Shown: positions 32,602 to 41,498 of the stretch, piece after piece
Numbering within the stretch: the stretch's first letter is position 1
Layout: each line of letters opens with the position of its first letter
From: an uncultured Bacilli bacterium
Lineage (GTDB): Bacteria; Bacillota_I; Bacilli_A; RF39; UBA660
NCBI GenBank assembly: GCA_910587725.1
Contig: CAJUNG010000006.1
Location: 1-50,412, forward strand
DNA length: 50,412 nt
Reading direction: 5' to 3'
Notes under the pieces: model-generated
What the model saw: the letters and a program-made list of their open reading frames with translations, nothing else
The model's database searches: none
Told to the model about the DNA's origin: nothing
Translations under genes and position numbers: made by a program

Positions 32602-34386
32602 ATGGAAAAGAGGGACTTAAGTAAATTTGTTAAAATAGGTGTGTTTTTCCTTGGACCTTTTATGTTGACTTTCGGTGTTTCTTTTGCATTTATCAATCTC
32701 ACAATTTTTGGAAGTAAACAACAAGTAGTAAATGCCGGAAATCTAGATTTAGTTTTAGATGAGGATGAGAATAATTTATATATTGAAAATGCTTTACCAA
32801 TGTATGATGAAGTAGGAATGATACAAGAAGCGTTTACCTTTAGAATTACGAATAAAACAAGTATGGATACGGCATATGTTTTGAAACTAGAAGAAATTAC
32901 TGTGGGACAACCTCTTGCTCGTGAAGATGTAAAGTATGGATTAACTAAAAATAAAGAAACGACAATTGATTTTGTATCAAATATTGTGGACAACGTCATT
33001 GATGAAGGTGTTATTTTAGGAAATGAAACGATTGAATATGAACTTCGCTTATGGATAAGAGATACCCTTGAAGAGGAATCATCAATTCAAGGAAAAAGTA
33101 TGATGTTTAAAATGAGTCTAAGGATGTCACAGACAGAGGAAAGGACTTATAGAGAAACCCTATTAAATGGATGCGACCCAATCCTTTCAGAGAATCTAGT
33201 TCCTGTAACGATTCAAGATGATGGAACTGTACAAAAAGCAAATATTTATGAGGAATGGTATAACTATGAAGATAAACTATGGGCGAATGCCGTTGTTCTT
33301 TTAGATAAGACAAAAACCTATAGTGAGTACGAAATAATTCCAGAAGAAAATATAGAGTCATACTTTGTATGGATACCAAGATTCAAGTATCAAATATTCA
33401 ATGATACCGTGTATACAGGTTTAACTGCAATAGAAAATCGAGTACAAGAAATTAAAGTAGAATTTGAAAACAGAAATACACAAGCCTCAAATGGAACAAC
33501 TACGGGAAGTTGGTTAACACATCCCGCATTTACTTCAATTGATACGAACGGATTCTGGGTAGGAAAGTTTGAGTCTGGCTATAAAGGGGCAAGTTTAACG
33601 GGGGATGCGCAGGTTAATTCTAGTGATTCTGCAAAACTACAGATAAAACCAAACGTATATAGTTGGAGAAGCATTACTGTAGGAAATGCTTTTAAAGTAA
33701 GCTATGATTATTTAAGAAGTGATGAAAGTCATATGATGAAAAATATGGAATGGGGAGCAGTAGCATACCTGCAACACTCAAAATATGGAAGCATGAAGAG
33801 TGTAAGAAATAATAATAATACTTCTTATAAGACTGGGTATGCTAGTGTAGAAGAACCAACAAGAGGTCGAAATCCTGATGATATAAGTATCTTGGGAAAT
33901 CAGTTTGGACCTTCTTCGGATGTTACGCTTAGTTATAATACAGAGGTAAGTTATTTAGCAAGTACAACCGGAAATATTAGTGGAATCTATGATATGTCTG
34001 GTGGATCTTGGGAATACGTGATGGGATACAATATAGGTGCTAATACCATAGGAGGAGGTAGTGAGTTAACCAATATCTATGGGGATTTCTTTACAAATAG
34101 TGAATGGGGAAAATATTATGATAAATATTTATCGATAAATACCACGGATTATCAAGCTGGATTATTAGGAGATGCAACTAGAGAGATGGGACCATTCGGG
34201 AATGAAGATAATAGAATTAGAACGAGTTGGTATAACGATTTTGGATTATTAGTTATTCCAGAACAACCATGGGTGATTCGAGGAGGGCATTGGTTAATTG
34301 GCTTTGAATCTGGAATATTTTCCTTTACAGCAAATTTAGGTGGGGCAGAAAGTAGGAACTCTTTCCGTGTCGTTCTATCTCCATAA
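32602..34386 (+). CDS. Anchored surface protein with FGE/C-type-lectin-like C-terminus (copy 1)
   Basis: A 594-residue protein with one N-terminal helix (about residues 10-32, ending SFAFINL). Next is a TasA/camelysin-like beta domain (GNLDLVLDEDE, ALPMYDEVGM, FRITNKT). From about residue 240 it carries a formylglycine-enzyme/C-type-lectin-like fold: YFVWIPRFKY, HPAFTSID, GFWVGKFESGYKG, SGIYDMSGGSWEYVMG and the closing RGGHW...SFRVVLSP. No FGE catalytic Cys motif is seen, so display or binding rather than catalysis is likely. ATG 32602 follows AGAGGAG by 7 nt; ATGs at 32572 and 32581 are upstream of it. A paralogue follows directly, diverging mostly in the last 53 residues. Confidence 0.75.
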   Translation: MEKRDLSKFVKIGVFFLGPFMLTFGVSFAFINLTIFGSKQQVVNAGNLDLVLDEDENNLYIENALPMYDEVGMIQEAFTFRITNKTSMDTAYVLKLEEITVGQPLAREDVKYGLTKNKETTIDFVSNIVDNVIDEGVILGNETIEYELRLWIRDTLEEESSIQGKSMMFKMSLRMSQTEERTYRETLLNGCDPILSENLVPVTIQDDGTVQKANIYEEWYNYEDKLWANAVVLLDKTKTYSEYEIIPEENIESYFVWIPRFKYQIFNDTVYTGLTAIENRVQEIKVEFENRNTQASNGTTTGSWLTHPAFTSIDTNGFWVGKFESGYKGASLTGDAQVNSSDSAKLQIKPNVYSWRSITVGNAFKVSYDYLRSDESHMMKNMEWGAVAYLQHSKYGSMKSVRNNNNTSYKTGYASVEEPTRGRNPDDISILGNQFGPSSDVTLSYNTEVSYLASTTGNISGIYDMSGGSWEYVMGYNIGANTIGGGSELTNIYGDFFTNSEWGKYYDKYLSINTTDYQAGLLGDATREMGPFGNEDNRIRTSWYNDFGLLVIPEQPWVIRGGHWLIGFESGIFSFTANLGGAESRNSFRVVLSP

Positions 34387-34461
34387 AATAAAAAAACCAG
34401 TAAAAGTTGTTTTCCTTTTTTAGAATAGTAGCAATAGTAATTTGATAAGGTAGGGATGTAT

Positions 34462-36267
34462 ATGAATAAAGAGAATAAAAAACAGATAGCAAAAATTACA
34501 ATATTTTTAACGAGTATTTTTGTTATCTTTCTAAGTGTAACTTATGCATTTATTAACGTAACGATTAATGGGACAAGGCGTCAAGTGATTACGGTCGGGA
34601 ACTTAAATATCGATTTAGAAGAGGATGATAACTTTACGATTGATAATACTTTGCCTGTCTATGATGAAGTAGGAATGCTAAGTAAGTCGTTTGATTTTCG
34701 CCTAATCAATAATTCAGATGAGAAGGCAAGTTATGTCTTAAGCTTAGAAGATATTACGACTGGTGAAAGATTATCTTTTAGTGATGTAAGACTAGGTCTA
34801 ACGAAAAATGGTGAGACTTCGATTTCTACTTTAAACGATTTAGAAAATTTAGTGATTGATACAGGTCTTATTAATGGGAATGAAACAATTGAATACAATC
34901 TTCGTTTATGGATAAAAGATACGGTTACTGATAATGCGTCAATTCAAAATAAAAGCTTAAGATTCAGAATTCAGGTTAGTGCAGAACAAATTCCTAAAGA
35001 GATTTATACAGAATCTGTTTTAAATGGAACAGACCCAGTACTAAGTGATAACTTGATTCCTGTAACGATTGAAAATGATGGAATAGTACATAAAGCAAGT
35101 ATCTATGATGATTGGTATTCCTATGAAGACAAGTTATGGGCGAATGCAGTAGTGTTATTAGATAAGTCTGTTAATTATGCAGATAATGAGATAATTCCTG
35201 AAGACAATATTGAGAGTTATTTTGTTTGGATTCCAAGGTACAAGTATAAAATATTCAATGATACGGTTTATACTGGGTTAACTGCGATTGAAAATCGAGT
35301 ACAGGAAATCGAAGTAGAATTTGAAAATAAAGATACTACAATATCGAATGGGACAACGACAGGTAGTTGGTTAACTCATCCAGCATTTACCTCATTTGAT
35401 TCAAACGGATTTTGGGTAGGAAAATATGAATCCGGATATAAGGGAGCGACATCCACAGAGACTGCTCAAGTTAATTCCAGTGATTCAGCAAAACTACAAA
35501 TAAAACCAGACGTTTATAGTTGGAGAAATATTACAGTGGGGAATGCTTTTAAGGCAAGTTACGATTATTTACGAAGTGATGAGTCTCATATGATGAAAAA
35601 CACCGAATGGGGAGCAGTAGCATATTTACAACATTCAAAATATGGAAGTATGGTAAGTGTAAGAAACAATAACAATAATGCTTATAAAACAGGATATGCT
35701 TCTGTAGAAGAACCTACATTAGGATATAATTCGATAAATAACGAAAGCGTTCCGGAAAATCTAAATGGAACAACATCTGATGTAACACAACCCTATAATA
35801 CAGAAGTCGGTTATACCGCAAGTACGACGGGAAATATTAGTGGAATTTATGATATGTCCGGTGGGGCACAGGAATATGTTATGGGGTATAATATCTATGC
35901 AAGTACTATAGGTGGAGATAGTGGAATCACCAATATTTATAGTGACTTTTTTGAAAGTAGTGAGTGGGAAAGATATTATGATAAATATTCAAACAGTGCT
36001 AAAAATTCTAGCGATTATCAAGGCGGGATATTAGGGGATGCAACACGCGAGATGGGGCCGTTTCAAGATGTAAAAAATCCTGATGAACTTTCGAATCATA
36101 GGAGCAGTTGGTACTCTGACCTGGCACATTTTGTTCATCCTAATCGCTCTTGGTTTTCCCGTGGAGGTTATTGGGCTGAGGGTATAGAATCCGGTGCCTT
36201 TTCGTTCGGATATAATACTGGTAAAATGTTCGTTCATCTTTCCTTTCGCGTTGTTCTAGCTCCATAG
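34462..36267 (+). CDS. Anchored surface protein with FGE/C-type-lectin-like C-terminus (copy 2)
   Basis: A paralogue of the preceding gene (601 residues), same architecture: N-terminal helix ending TYAFINV, TasA/camelysin-like domain (VGNLNIDLEEDD, LPVYDEVGM), then the FGE/lectin-like part (YFVWIPRYKY, GFWVGKYESG, GIYDMSGGAQEYVMG, RGGYW, SFRVVLAP). The middle is nearly identical in protein to copy 1 although many codons differ, so the duplication is old. The last 53 residues align without gaps but differ at many clustered positions. From about 36105 codons switch to GGT, CGT, TCC and other NNT/NNC forms, unlike the A-ending codons before. ATG 34462 follows AAGGTAGGGA. Ends at a terminator. 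Confidence 0.75.
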   Translation: MNKENKKQIAKITIFLTSIFVIFLSVTYAFINVTINGTRRQVITVGNLNIDLEEDDNFTIDNTLPVYDEVGMLSKSFDFRLINNSDEKASYVLSLEDITTGERLSFSDVRLGLTKNGETSISTLNDLENLVIDTGLINGNETIEYNLRLWIKDTVTDNASIQNKSLRFRIQVSAEQIPKEIYTESVLNGTDPVLSDNLIPVTIENDGIVHKASIYDDWYSYEDKLWANAVVLLDKSVNYADNEIIPEDNIESYFVWIPRYKYKIFNDTVYTGLTAIENRVQEIEVEFENKDTTISNGTTTGSWLTHPAFTSFDSNGFWVGKYESGYKGATSTETAQVNSSDSAKLQIKPDVYSWRNITVGNAFKASYDYLRSDESHMMKNTEWGAVAYLQHSKYGSMVSVRNNNNNAYKTGYASVEEPTLGYNSINNESVPENLNGTTSDVTQPYNTEVGYTASTTGNISGIYDMSGGAQEYVMGYNIYASTIGGDSGITNIYSDFFESSEWERYYDKYSNSAKNSSDYQGGILGDATREMGPFQDVKNPDELSNHRSSWYSDLAHFVHPNRSWFSRGGYWAEGIESGAFSFGYNTGKMFVHLSFRVVLAP

Positions 36268-36272
36268 AAAAA

Positions 36273-36315
36273 CAAACGAATAGAAAATTTATCTCTATTT
36301 CGTTTGCTTTTTTTG
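36273..36315 (+). terminator. Terminator after the tandem surface-protein genes
   Basis: CAAACGAA at 36273-36280 pairs with TTCGTTTG at 36299-36306, extended by TAGA/TCTA across a one-base bulge, then a run of T. It lies between convergent genes. Confidence 0.8.
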
Positions 36316-36316
36316 T

Positions 36317-37189
36317 TTAGGACTCTAATAGTGAAAGAATTGATTTTTCACTCATTCCAGAAGCTTTAGAAATTTCTGAGATGGTCATATTTTTAGCAAG
36401 ACTCTGAATGATTATTTTTTGTCCCTCTTCCCGTCCTCTTTCTAATCCCACCTCTTCTCCTAAAAAATAGCTTCCATCGATTAATCGCTGTTTGTTTTCT
36501 TCATAATCATAGTATCCAATCTCATTTTCATTTTCTAGGTATTCTTCAACTTTTGGTATAGTTTTCATTAATTCTTCATCTCCTTCAGCACATTTTTTGA
36601 TATTTTCGATTCCCTCTGCGGTTAAGTATTTGGCATAGCGAATCAGTTTCTCATCGATACCTCTATTATACCTCATATCAATAATTCTGTCTAGATTTAA
36701 GTGAATCGATTGATATCCTTTTTTTGTTTCTATGACTTGATTTTGATCATTTACAGTAAAATATTGAATTGCCGTTTTCACTTTCTTCTTGTTGAAACAA
36801 TTAAAATTAATCAATATGACTTTTTTGTAGATATATCTTGTTTCTATGCGTTTTGTCGAAAGAAAGGCAATTTTGTTTGCATATTCACTATTCTTTTCAA
36901 AGATGTCTAATGTATTTTGTTGATTCATTTCTAGAATGATGATTAGGTCTAGATGATTTAGATAAATGATGATATCCGAGACTTTTCCCTTTTCTTTTTG
37001 ATTCTGTTTTGGTATTTCACCTCCTGTAATTTTCATATGTTCAAATTCTTTCTTGGGGAGATGCAAAAGAATAGAGAGAACAGAAGATAGAATATCTTTT
37101 GATGAAGGGTCTTTAATCATTGCTTTAAAGAAAGAATCATTGGTCATATGAATCGTTTTTCTTAAATTTTGTAGTTTTGTCGTATCCAA
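36317..37189 (-). CDS. Rpn/PD-(D/E)XK transposase-like nuclease family protein
   Basis: A 290-residue member of the PDDEXK_2/Rpn family (recombination-promoting nuclease, formerly putative transposase). The N-terminal NDSFFKAMIKDPSSKDILSS, then VSDIIIYLNHLDLIIILEMNQ near residues 90-110 with the D...ExN form of the nuclease core, and AFLSTKRIETRYIYKKVILI follow the family. The C-terminal part has repeated EVGLERGREEGQ and an HTH-like tail (TISEISKASGMSEKSILSLL). TTG 37189 is chosen because AGGAGG lies 7 nt upstream on this strand. Such genes often occur in several copies; the repeat at 37248-37270 recurs at the right window edge. Confidence 0.85.
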   Translation of the reverse strand: MDTTKLQNLRKTIHMTNDSFFKAMIKDPSSKDILSSVLSILLHLPKKEFEHMKITGGEIPKQNQKEKGKVSDIIIYLNHLDLIIILEMNQQNTLDIFEKNSEYANKIAFLSTKRIETRYIYKKVILINFNCFNKKKVKTAIQYFTVNDQNQVIETKKGYQSIHLNLDRIIDMRYNRGIDEKLIRYAKYLTAEGIENIKKCAEGDEELMKTIPKVEEYLENENEIGYYDYEENKQRLIDGSYFLGEEVGLERGREEGQKIIIQSLAKNMTISEISKASGMSEKSILSLLES

Positions 37190-37247
37190 GAATACACCTC
37201 CTTTGATATTTAATTTAGAAAGAATATTATTTCCCTCTAATATAAAT

Positions 37248-37270
37248 ATTTGCAAAAATTTCCAATTTTC
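37248..37270 (-). repeat. 23-bp repeat, copy 1 (upstream of the Rpn-family gene)
   Basis: This stretch is the exact reverse complement of 50390-50412. On the minus strand it contains TTGGAA, 17 bp ahead of TATTAG, so it probably holds the -35 region of the Rpn-family gene promoter. Confidence 0.9.
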
Positions 37271-37362
37271 TACAAAATTTTGGAAAAAAGTTATTAAAAA
37301 TGTTGTACATTTACCAAAGGTTATTTATTTTTGTCTAATCATTATCATTTTGTTTACTTTAT

Positions 37363-37390
37363 TTGAGTACTAAAAAAATTTCTTTATAAT
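37363..37390 (+). promoter_or_regulatory. Sigma-A promoter of the thioredoxin-like gene and fmt
   Basis: TTGAGT at 37363-37368 and TATAAT at 37385-37390 with a 16-bp spacer, 41 nt before the start codon. Confidence 0.65.
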
Positions 37391-37431
37391 TCTTAAATCT
37401 GTGATAAAATAAATAGTGATAGAGGTTCATT

Positions 37432-38010
37432 ATGAAGAAGAAGTTTTTGATTGGTTTGATTTTTCTATTATCTGTTTTCTCTTGTTTCGGAATTTATACT
37501 TATTTTACGGATTCTTATCGGTTTTTCTTGTCTTATGAATTTTATAATCATTTACCCTATGAAAATGGTGAGTATATTCGCGTAAAATTTCCTAAAGAAT
37601 ATTCGATTACTTATCTAGCAGAAGAGAAAATTCTTTCTATGTTAGAAAATGGGACTGGGGTTATTTATTTTGGTTACTCTACTTGTCCATGGTGTAGGAA
37701 TATTATTTTTCCTCTTCTTACCGCGATGCAATCTTCTCATGTTAACCTTTACTATGTAGATGTGAAACAGATTCGCGATTCTTCGAAAATTATCGATAAA
37801 CTTTCCTCTTATTTAAAAAAAGATAACAACGACAATTATCGACTTCTTGTTCCAGATGTTTATTTTATTCTAGAAGGAGAGATTCTATTCCATCATGTAG
37901 GAACAGTAGATAGTTATAAAAATCCTTATTTAGGAATGAGTGATGAACAAAATAAAGAATTAGAAGCGATTTATCGGGATGGGCTTGAGTTGATAGAAAG
38001 GAAGAGTTAA
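37432..38010 (+). CDS. Membrane-anchored thioredoxin-like protein (CPWC)
   Basis: A 192-residue protein with an N-terminal signal-anchor (about residues 4-24) and an extracellular thioredoxin-like domain. VIYFGYSTCPWCRNIIFP near residues 77-94 carries the redox motif CPWC. LYYVDV and VPDVYFILEGE, with a proline preceding the strand, match the rest of the fold. Related proteins are called bacteriocin-transport accessory (PedC/BrcD-like); no bacteriocin genes are seen. A general thiol-disulfide role outside the membrane is likelier. fmt follows after 3 nt, so both share a transcript. Confidence 0.8.
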   Translation: MKKKFLIGLIFLLSVFSCFGIYTYFTDSYRFFLSYEFYNHLPYENGEYIRVKFPKEYSITYLAEEKILSMLENGTGVIYFGYSTCPWCRNIIFPLLTAMQSSHVNLYYVDVKQIRDSSKIIDKLSSYLKKDNNDNYRLLVPDVYFILEGEILFHHVGTVDSYKNPYLGMSDEQNKELEAIYRDGLELIERKS

Positions 38011-38013
38011 AAT

Positions 38014-38961
38014 ATGAATGAAAAGTTAAGAGTAATTTTTATGGGAACACCTGATTTTAGTGTTCCGATATTAGAAGGACTTGTAAAAGATTATGATGTT
38101 GTCTTGGTTGTGAGTCAGCCAGATAAGGAAGTGGGTAGAAAACGAATTTTAACGAATACTCCAGTAAAAGCTTGTGCACTTTCTTTAGGTATTCCTGTAT
38201 TACAACCGAAATCCATAAAAAAGGAATATTCCCAGATTCTTGACTTTAAACCAGATATCATTATTACTGCTGCTTATGGTCAAATTATTCCTAAAGAGAT
38301 GTTAGATTATCCGAAATATGGTTGTATCAATGTTCATGCTTCCTTACTTCCTAAACTTCGTGGTGGGGCACCTATTCATCGTGCGATTATGAATAATTAT
38401 CCGCGAACAGGAATTACGATTATGTATATGGTAGAAAAAATGGATGCAGGAGATATTATTTCTCAGAAAGATACAATTATTTCATCAGAAGATAATTTAG
38501 AAACACTTCATGATCGGTTATCTTTAATGGGAAGAGATTTATTACTAGCAACATTACCAGAGATTATTTCTCATCGCATTTCTCCGGTAAAACAAGATGA
38601 AAACGAAGTAACCTACGCTTGGAATATTAAACGTGAAGAAGAACTTGTCGACTTTCATCGATATGCGATTGATGTTTGGAATCATATTCGTGGGCTTTCT
38701 CCTCATCCGGGGGCCTATGCAAAACTAGAGGGAAAAATTGTAAAGTTTTATCAGGCCTATATTACGGATACTTTCTATACAGAAAAAAAAGATGGAGAAA
38801 TTGCTCGTATTTATAAAGATGGGTTTGGTATTTCGGTGAAAGATAGAGAAGTTGTCATTACAGAATTTCAAATCGAAGGAAAAAAACGGATGAAAGTTTC
38901 TGATTATTTTCATGGAATAGATCCAAATCGTTTACTTGGGAAAGTGTTTAATGAGGAGTAG
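38014..38961 (+). CDS. fmt: Methionyl-tRNA formyltransferase
   Basis: Formylates initiator Met-tRNA with 10-formyl-THF. The 315-residue protein has the formyltransferase N-terminal domain: VIFMGTPDFSVPILEGL, QPDKEVGRKR, AAYGQIIP and the catalytic block INVHASLLPKLRGGAPIHRA with Asn, His and the later Asp of MDAGDI near residue 145. The C-terminal tRNA-binding barrel (VDFHRYAIDVWNHIRGLSPHPGA) follows from about 205. In Bacillus fmt is followed by rsmB and rlmN; here three other genes separate fmt and rlmN. Confidence 0.97.
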   Translation: MNEKLRVIFMGTPDFSVPILEGLVKDYDVVLVVSQPDKEVGRKRILTNTPVKACALSLGIPVLQPKSIKKEYSQILDFKPDIIITAAYGQIIPKEMLDYPKYGCINVHASLLPKLRGGAPIHRAIMNNYPRTGITIMYMVEKMDAGDIISQKDTIISSEDNLETLHDRLSLMGRDLLLATLPEIISHRISPVKQDENEVTYAWNIKREEELVDFHRYAIDVWNHIRGLSPHPGAYAKLEGKIVKFYQAYITDTFYTEKKDGEIARIYKDGFGISVKDREVVITEFQIEGKKRMKVSDYFHGIDPNRLLGKVFNEE

Positions 38962-38966
38962 AAAAA

Positions 38967-39650
38967 ATGAAGAATAAAAAGTTTGATTGGAATAAGGATA
39001 CGATTATTGCTATTGTGGGGATTTGCTTTTTTGTTATTTTAGGAATAATGGCAAGAGTTTCCTCTTCCCGAGATACTTTAGATGAACCTCCTGTTTCTCC
39101 TGCGCCTTCTCCAAGTGATTCTTCTTCAGAAATGGAGCTTGTGTTAAACTATCATTTTACGTACTCGGTAGAAATCGATAATCAAAAAGAAATCATCGAC
39201 GGAAAAGTTTATGCCAATAAGGCAAAATTTTCTATCCTTACAACAGAAAAAGAAGAATATGCAAAACTTGGCGACTCTTATATGCGTCTTATTGACGGCA
39301 AATATCAAATTTTAGATTCTCCTTTAATCCGTGATTATTTTTTCTATCTTGATTTAGATTCAATTAAAGAAATTATGGGGTTATCTCTTTTTGAAACAGG
39401 AGAAGATGATCAATTAATTTATCAGGTCAGTACTCCCGATTTATTAGATACTTATACAAATGTTGATTATGATAGTTTTTCAGAATATCCAATCAATCGA
39501 ATGGAAGTGACTTATACAAAAAAAGGCTATTTTAAAAAGATTAAACTAGATTATTCTGCGTATTTTTCCTATTTAAAGGGAAGAGATACCAACTTTATTT
39601 TGACTATGGAATTTGATGATTATGGAAGAATTCAAGATTTTGAAATATAG
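38967..39650 (+). CDS. Single-pass extracellular protein, function unknown
   Basis: A 227-residue protein with an N-terminal helix (about residues 12-30), then a low-complexity Pro/Ser linker (EPPVSPAPSPSDSSSE) and a beta-rich domain with alternating strands (YHFTYSVEIDNQKEIIDGKV). The form suggests an exported domain held off the membrane by a flexible linker. No family recognised. It starts 5 nt after fmt, in the same operon. Confidence 0.6.
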   Translation: MKNKKFDWNKDTIIAIVGICFFVILGIMARVSSSRDTLDEPPVSPAPSPSDSSSEMELVLNYHFTYSVEIDNQKEIIDGKVYANKAKFSILTTEKEEYAKLGDSYMRLIDGKYQILDSPLIRDYFFYLDLDSIKEIMGLSLFETGEDDQLIYQVSTPDLLDTYTNVDYDSFSEYPINRMEVTYTKKGYFKKIKLDYSAYFSYLKGRDTNFILTMEFDDYGRIQDFEI

Positions 39651-39667
39651 AGGAAAGTGGTGAGATG

Positions 39668-39853
39668 ATGAACGGTGAAAAAACATATTCTGCCATAGTG
39701 GATGGTAGAAAAATAGAACTACCTTTAGAAATCGATGAGGATTTACGAGAAAATTTACTTCTTAATGAAGAAGAGGAAGATTTACAAAACACATTAGATC
39801 TTTCTTTTATGCTTGATGATACCCAAGAATTTGAAATGGAGATAGATGTATGA
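39668..39853 (+). CDS. Small acidic protein, function unknown
   Basis: 61 residues, very acidic (NEEEEDLQNTLDLS, ending FEMEIDV), beginning MNGEKTYSAIVDGRKIELP. It has no signal or membrane part. The ATG at 39668 or 39665 follows GTGGTGAG. Its stop overlaps the next gene's start (ATGA), so the two are co-translated and the product could be an adaptor for the 505-residue protein. Confidence 0.6.
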   Translation: MNGEKTYSAIVDGRKIELPLEIDEDLRENLLLNEEEEDLQNTLDLSFMLDDTQEFEMEIDV

Positions 39854-41367
39854 ATAATCGAGAGAAAATGGAAGAATTTATTCAGTATTTAGGTAAGATT
39901 TATCAACAAAATCCGACTTTGGAAATTAGAAATGCGACTATTTATCATCTTCTTATGAATTATGGATTAACTGAAGAAGAACAACAAAATAAGGATATTT
40001 ATGATTTATTTTCTAAATGGCAAGCACATTTTGCAAATTCTTTCCATCTAAATGTTTATGTTAATTCAAAACAACCAAGCTTCTTACAATTTTCTCATCC
40101 TTCTTCAGAAAAGGATTGTGTGAAAATTTATTTATCCTTTCCTAAAGAGGTAATGGAATTTTGCGTGAATGAAATTTTTCAATTTATTGAAAGCGAAAAA
40201 ATCGATACAATGTCAAAAGTTTCGAAAATTTTACGTTCTGATTCGGTTGTTCTTAGAATTCCTAAACTTTCGGATGCAGAAAAAGTATTATCTTATCTTC
40301 AATCACACTCAGGATTACAAACTTATATGAAATTTACCAATCCTTTTTCCGTAAAGCGCGGAAAAATTGGTATCGCTTATGACCATTTTTTAAGTTATAA
40401 TGATGTTGTTAGTCAAATGTTGGTGGAGTATCTGCAAAAACTTAAAGATGAAAGTCAATTAAAATTTGCTTCTCTTTCTTCTTTTTCCTTATTTTTAGAA
40501 AACTATTATCAAGATACTTTTTCTCGGTGTACTCGATTGTCAGAATTTGTTGATTCCTCTTTCTTTCAATCTTATTCTCAACGTTTTTTGAATGTTGGTG
40601 CTGGTATCGTTAATTTTAAACAAGTCATTAAATTATTGTTAGAACATACAAAAGGTAATCTGGATGAAAAACAGTTATTTAACTATATAGAGTCTTTTAA
40701 AGATGAAAATAGGCTTCATCATACGGAGAACAATTATAACGAATACTTAAAAAACGTTAACGCCCGAAATGAAGTTTCTCAAGAAACTAGTTTTATTTCA
40801 AGTAAAGATACGTTGATTTTAGATTATCTTAAATTAGGAGAACAAAAATATGGCTCTTCATTTTCCATTTATTTATCGGAATTCGTTGAAACTGGTTCGT
40901 ATTTAGCGATTACTAGAGAGAAGAGTTTTCGCGCTCGCTTTTTAGCAGAGGGCGTTACTAAAGAGGATATGAAAAATATTCTTCTTCGTTTAGGGATTAC
41001 TTTAAAACTTTCTAATGATGGTCAAAAAGAATTTTTAGATTTTCATTCCCTAGTTGTGGATGCTTGTGTCGCAACTTATCAGAAATATGGGAAGGAGCAA
41101 TTGGAATTTGCTTTAAATCAAGCAATTTATTTTGGGAAATATCAAGGATTTACGAATGGAGATAATCGGTATAGAGAACGCTTACGAAGAGAGGTTTCTA
41201 TGGAGCTTTTTGTTGAAAGTTTCAAAAATTTACTTATGGAAGAAGGATATGTTGTAGAAGATATTCAATTTTCTTCAAATTATATTTCTGTTGTTGCTAG
41301 TATTATTGAAAGGTACGTGATGATGGGGAATGATGTAGTGCCTTTTTCTCCTGGGGTTGTGCGTTAA
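39850..41367 (+). CDS. Large soluble protein, weakly HopA1-like, function unknown
   Basis: A 505-residue protein with no signal peptide. Residues 90-200 contain CVKIYLSFP, KVSKILRSDSVVLRIP, and GKIGIAYDHFLSYNDVVSQM. The order and spacing recall the HopA1 effector/lyase-like family (a KxY strand, a K...RxDS-V-L segment, a GI-A block), but I cannot confirm it. The rest is helical. The start overlaps the preceding gene by 4 nt. It ends at a strong terminator, so it closes the fmt operon. Confidence 0.5.
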   Translation: MNNREKMEEFIQYLGKIYQQNPTLEIRNATIYHLLMNYGLTEEEQQNKDIYDLFSKWQAHFANSFHLNVYVNSKQPSFLQFSHPSSEKDCVKIYLSFPKEVMEFCVNEIFQFIESEKIDTMSKVSKILRSDSVVLRIPKLSDAEKVLSYLQSHSGLQTYMKFTNPFSVKRGKIGIAYDHFLSYNDVVSQMLVEYLQKLKDESQLKFASLSSFSLFLENYYQDTFSRCTRLSEFVDSSFFQSYSQRFLNVGAGIVNFKQVIKLLLEHTKGNLDEKQLFNYIESFKDENRLHHTENNYNEYLKNVNARNEVSQETSFISSKDTLILDYLKLGEQKYGSSFSIYLSEFVETGSYLAITREKSFRARFLAEGVTKEDMKNILLRLGITLKLSNDGQKEFLDFHSLVVDACVATYQKYGKEQLEFALNQAIYFGKYQGFTNGDNRYRERLRREVSMELFVESFKNLLMEEGYVVEDIQFSSNYISVVASIIERYVMMGNDVVPFSPGVVR

Positions 41368-41390
41368 GGTACTTTAGTGTTAATGTTTTT

Positions 41391-41415
41391 AAGAAGGCTT
41401 TTCCCTTCTTTTTTT
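41391..41415 (+). terminator. Intrinsic terminator after the fmt operon
   Basis: AAGAAGG at 41391-41397 pairs with CCTTCTT at 41404-41410 around a 6-nt loop and runs into seven T. Confidence 0.88.
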
Positions 41416-41452
41416 GTCTTTACAAAACTTTACAAAAATAAATTCATTTTCA

Positions 41453-41481
41453 TTGCACTTGAACTTATTTTTTTTTATAAT
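41453..41481 (+). promoter_or_regulatory. Sigma-A promoter of the rlmN-prpC-pknB-rsgA-rpe operon
   Basis: TTGCAC at 41453-41458 and TATAAT at 41476-41481 with a 17-bp spacer, 17 nt before the rlmN ATG. Confidence 0.8.
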
Positions 41482-41498
41482 TAAGTTGGGTGTTTGTT

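Noticed and set aside
34387..34410. Terminator between the two tandem surface-protein genes
   Set aside because: The AAAAC/GTTTT pairing is interrupted and weak, so it is not supported as a terminator; read-through between the paralogues remains possible.
32602..37431. A reverse transcriptase or template repeat for a diversity-generating retroelement near the tandem genes
   Set aside because: The only nearby non-surface gene is the Rpn-family nuclease, which has no reverse-transcriptase motif, and I saw no second copy of the 3' end with adenine substitutions in the window.
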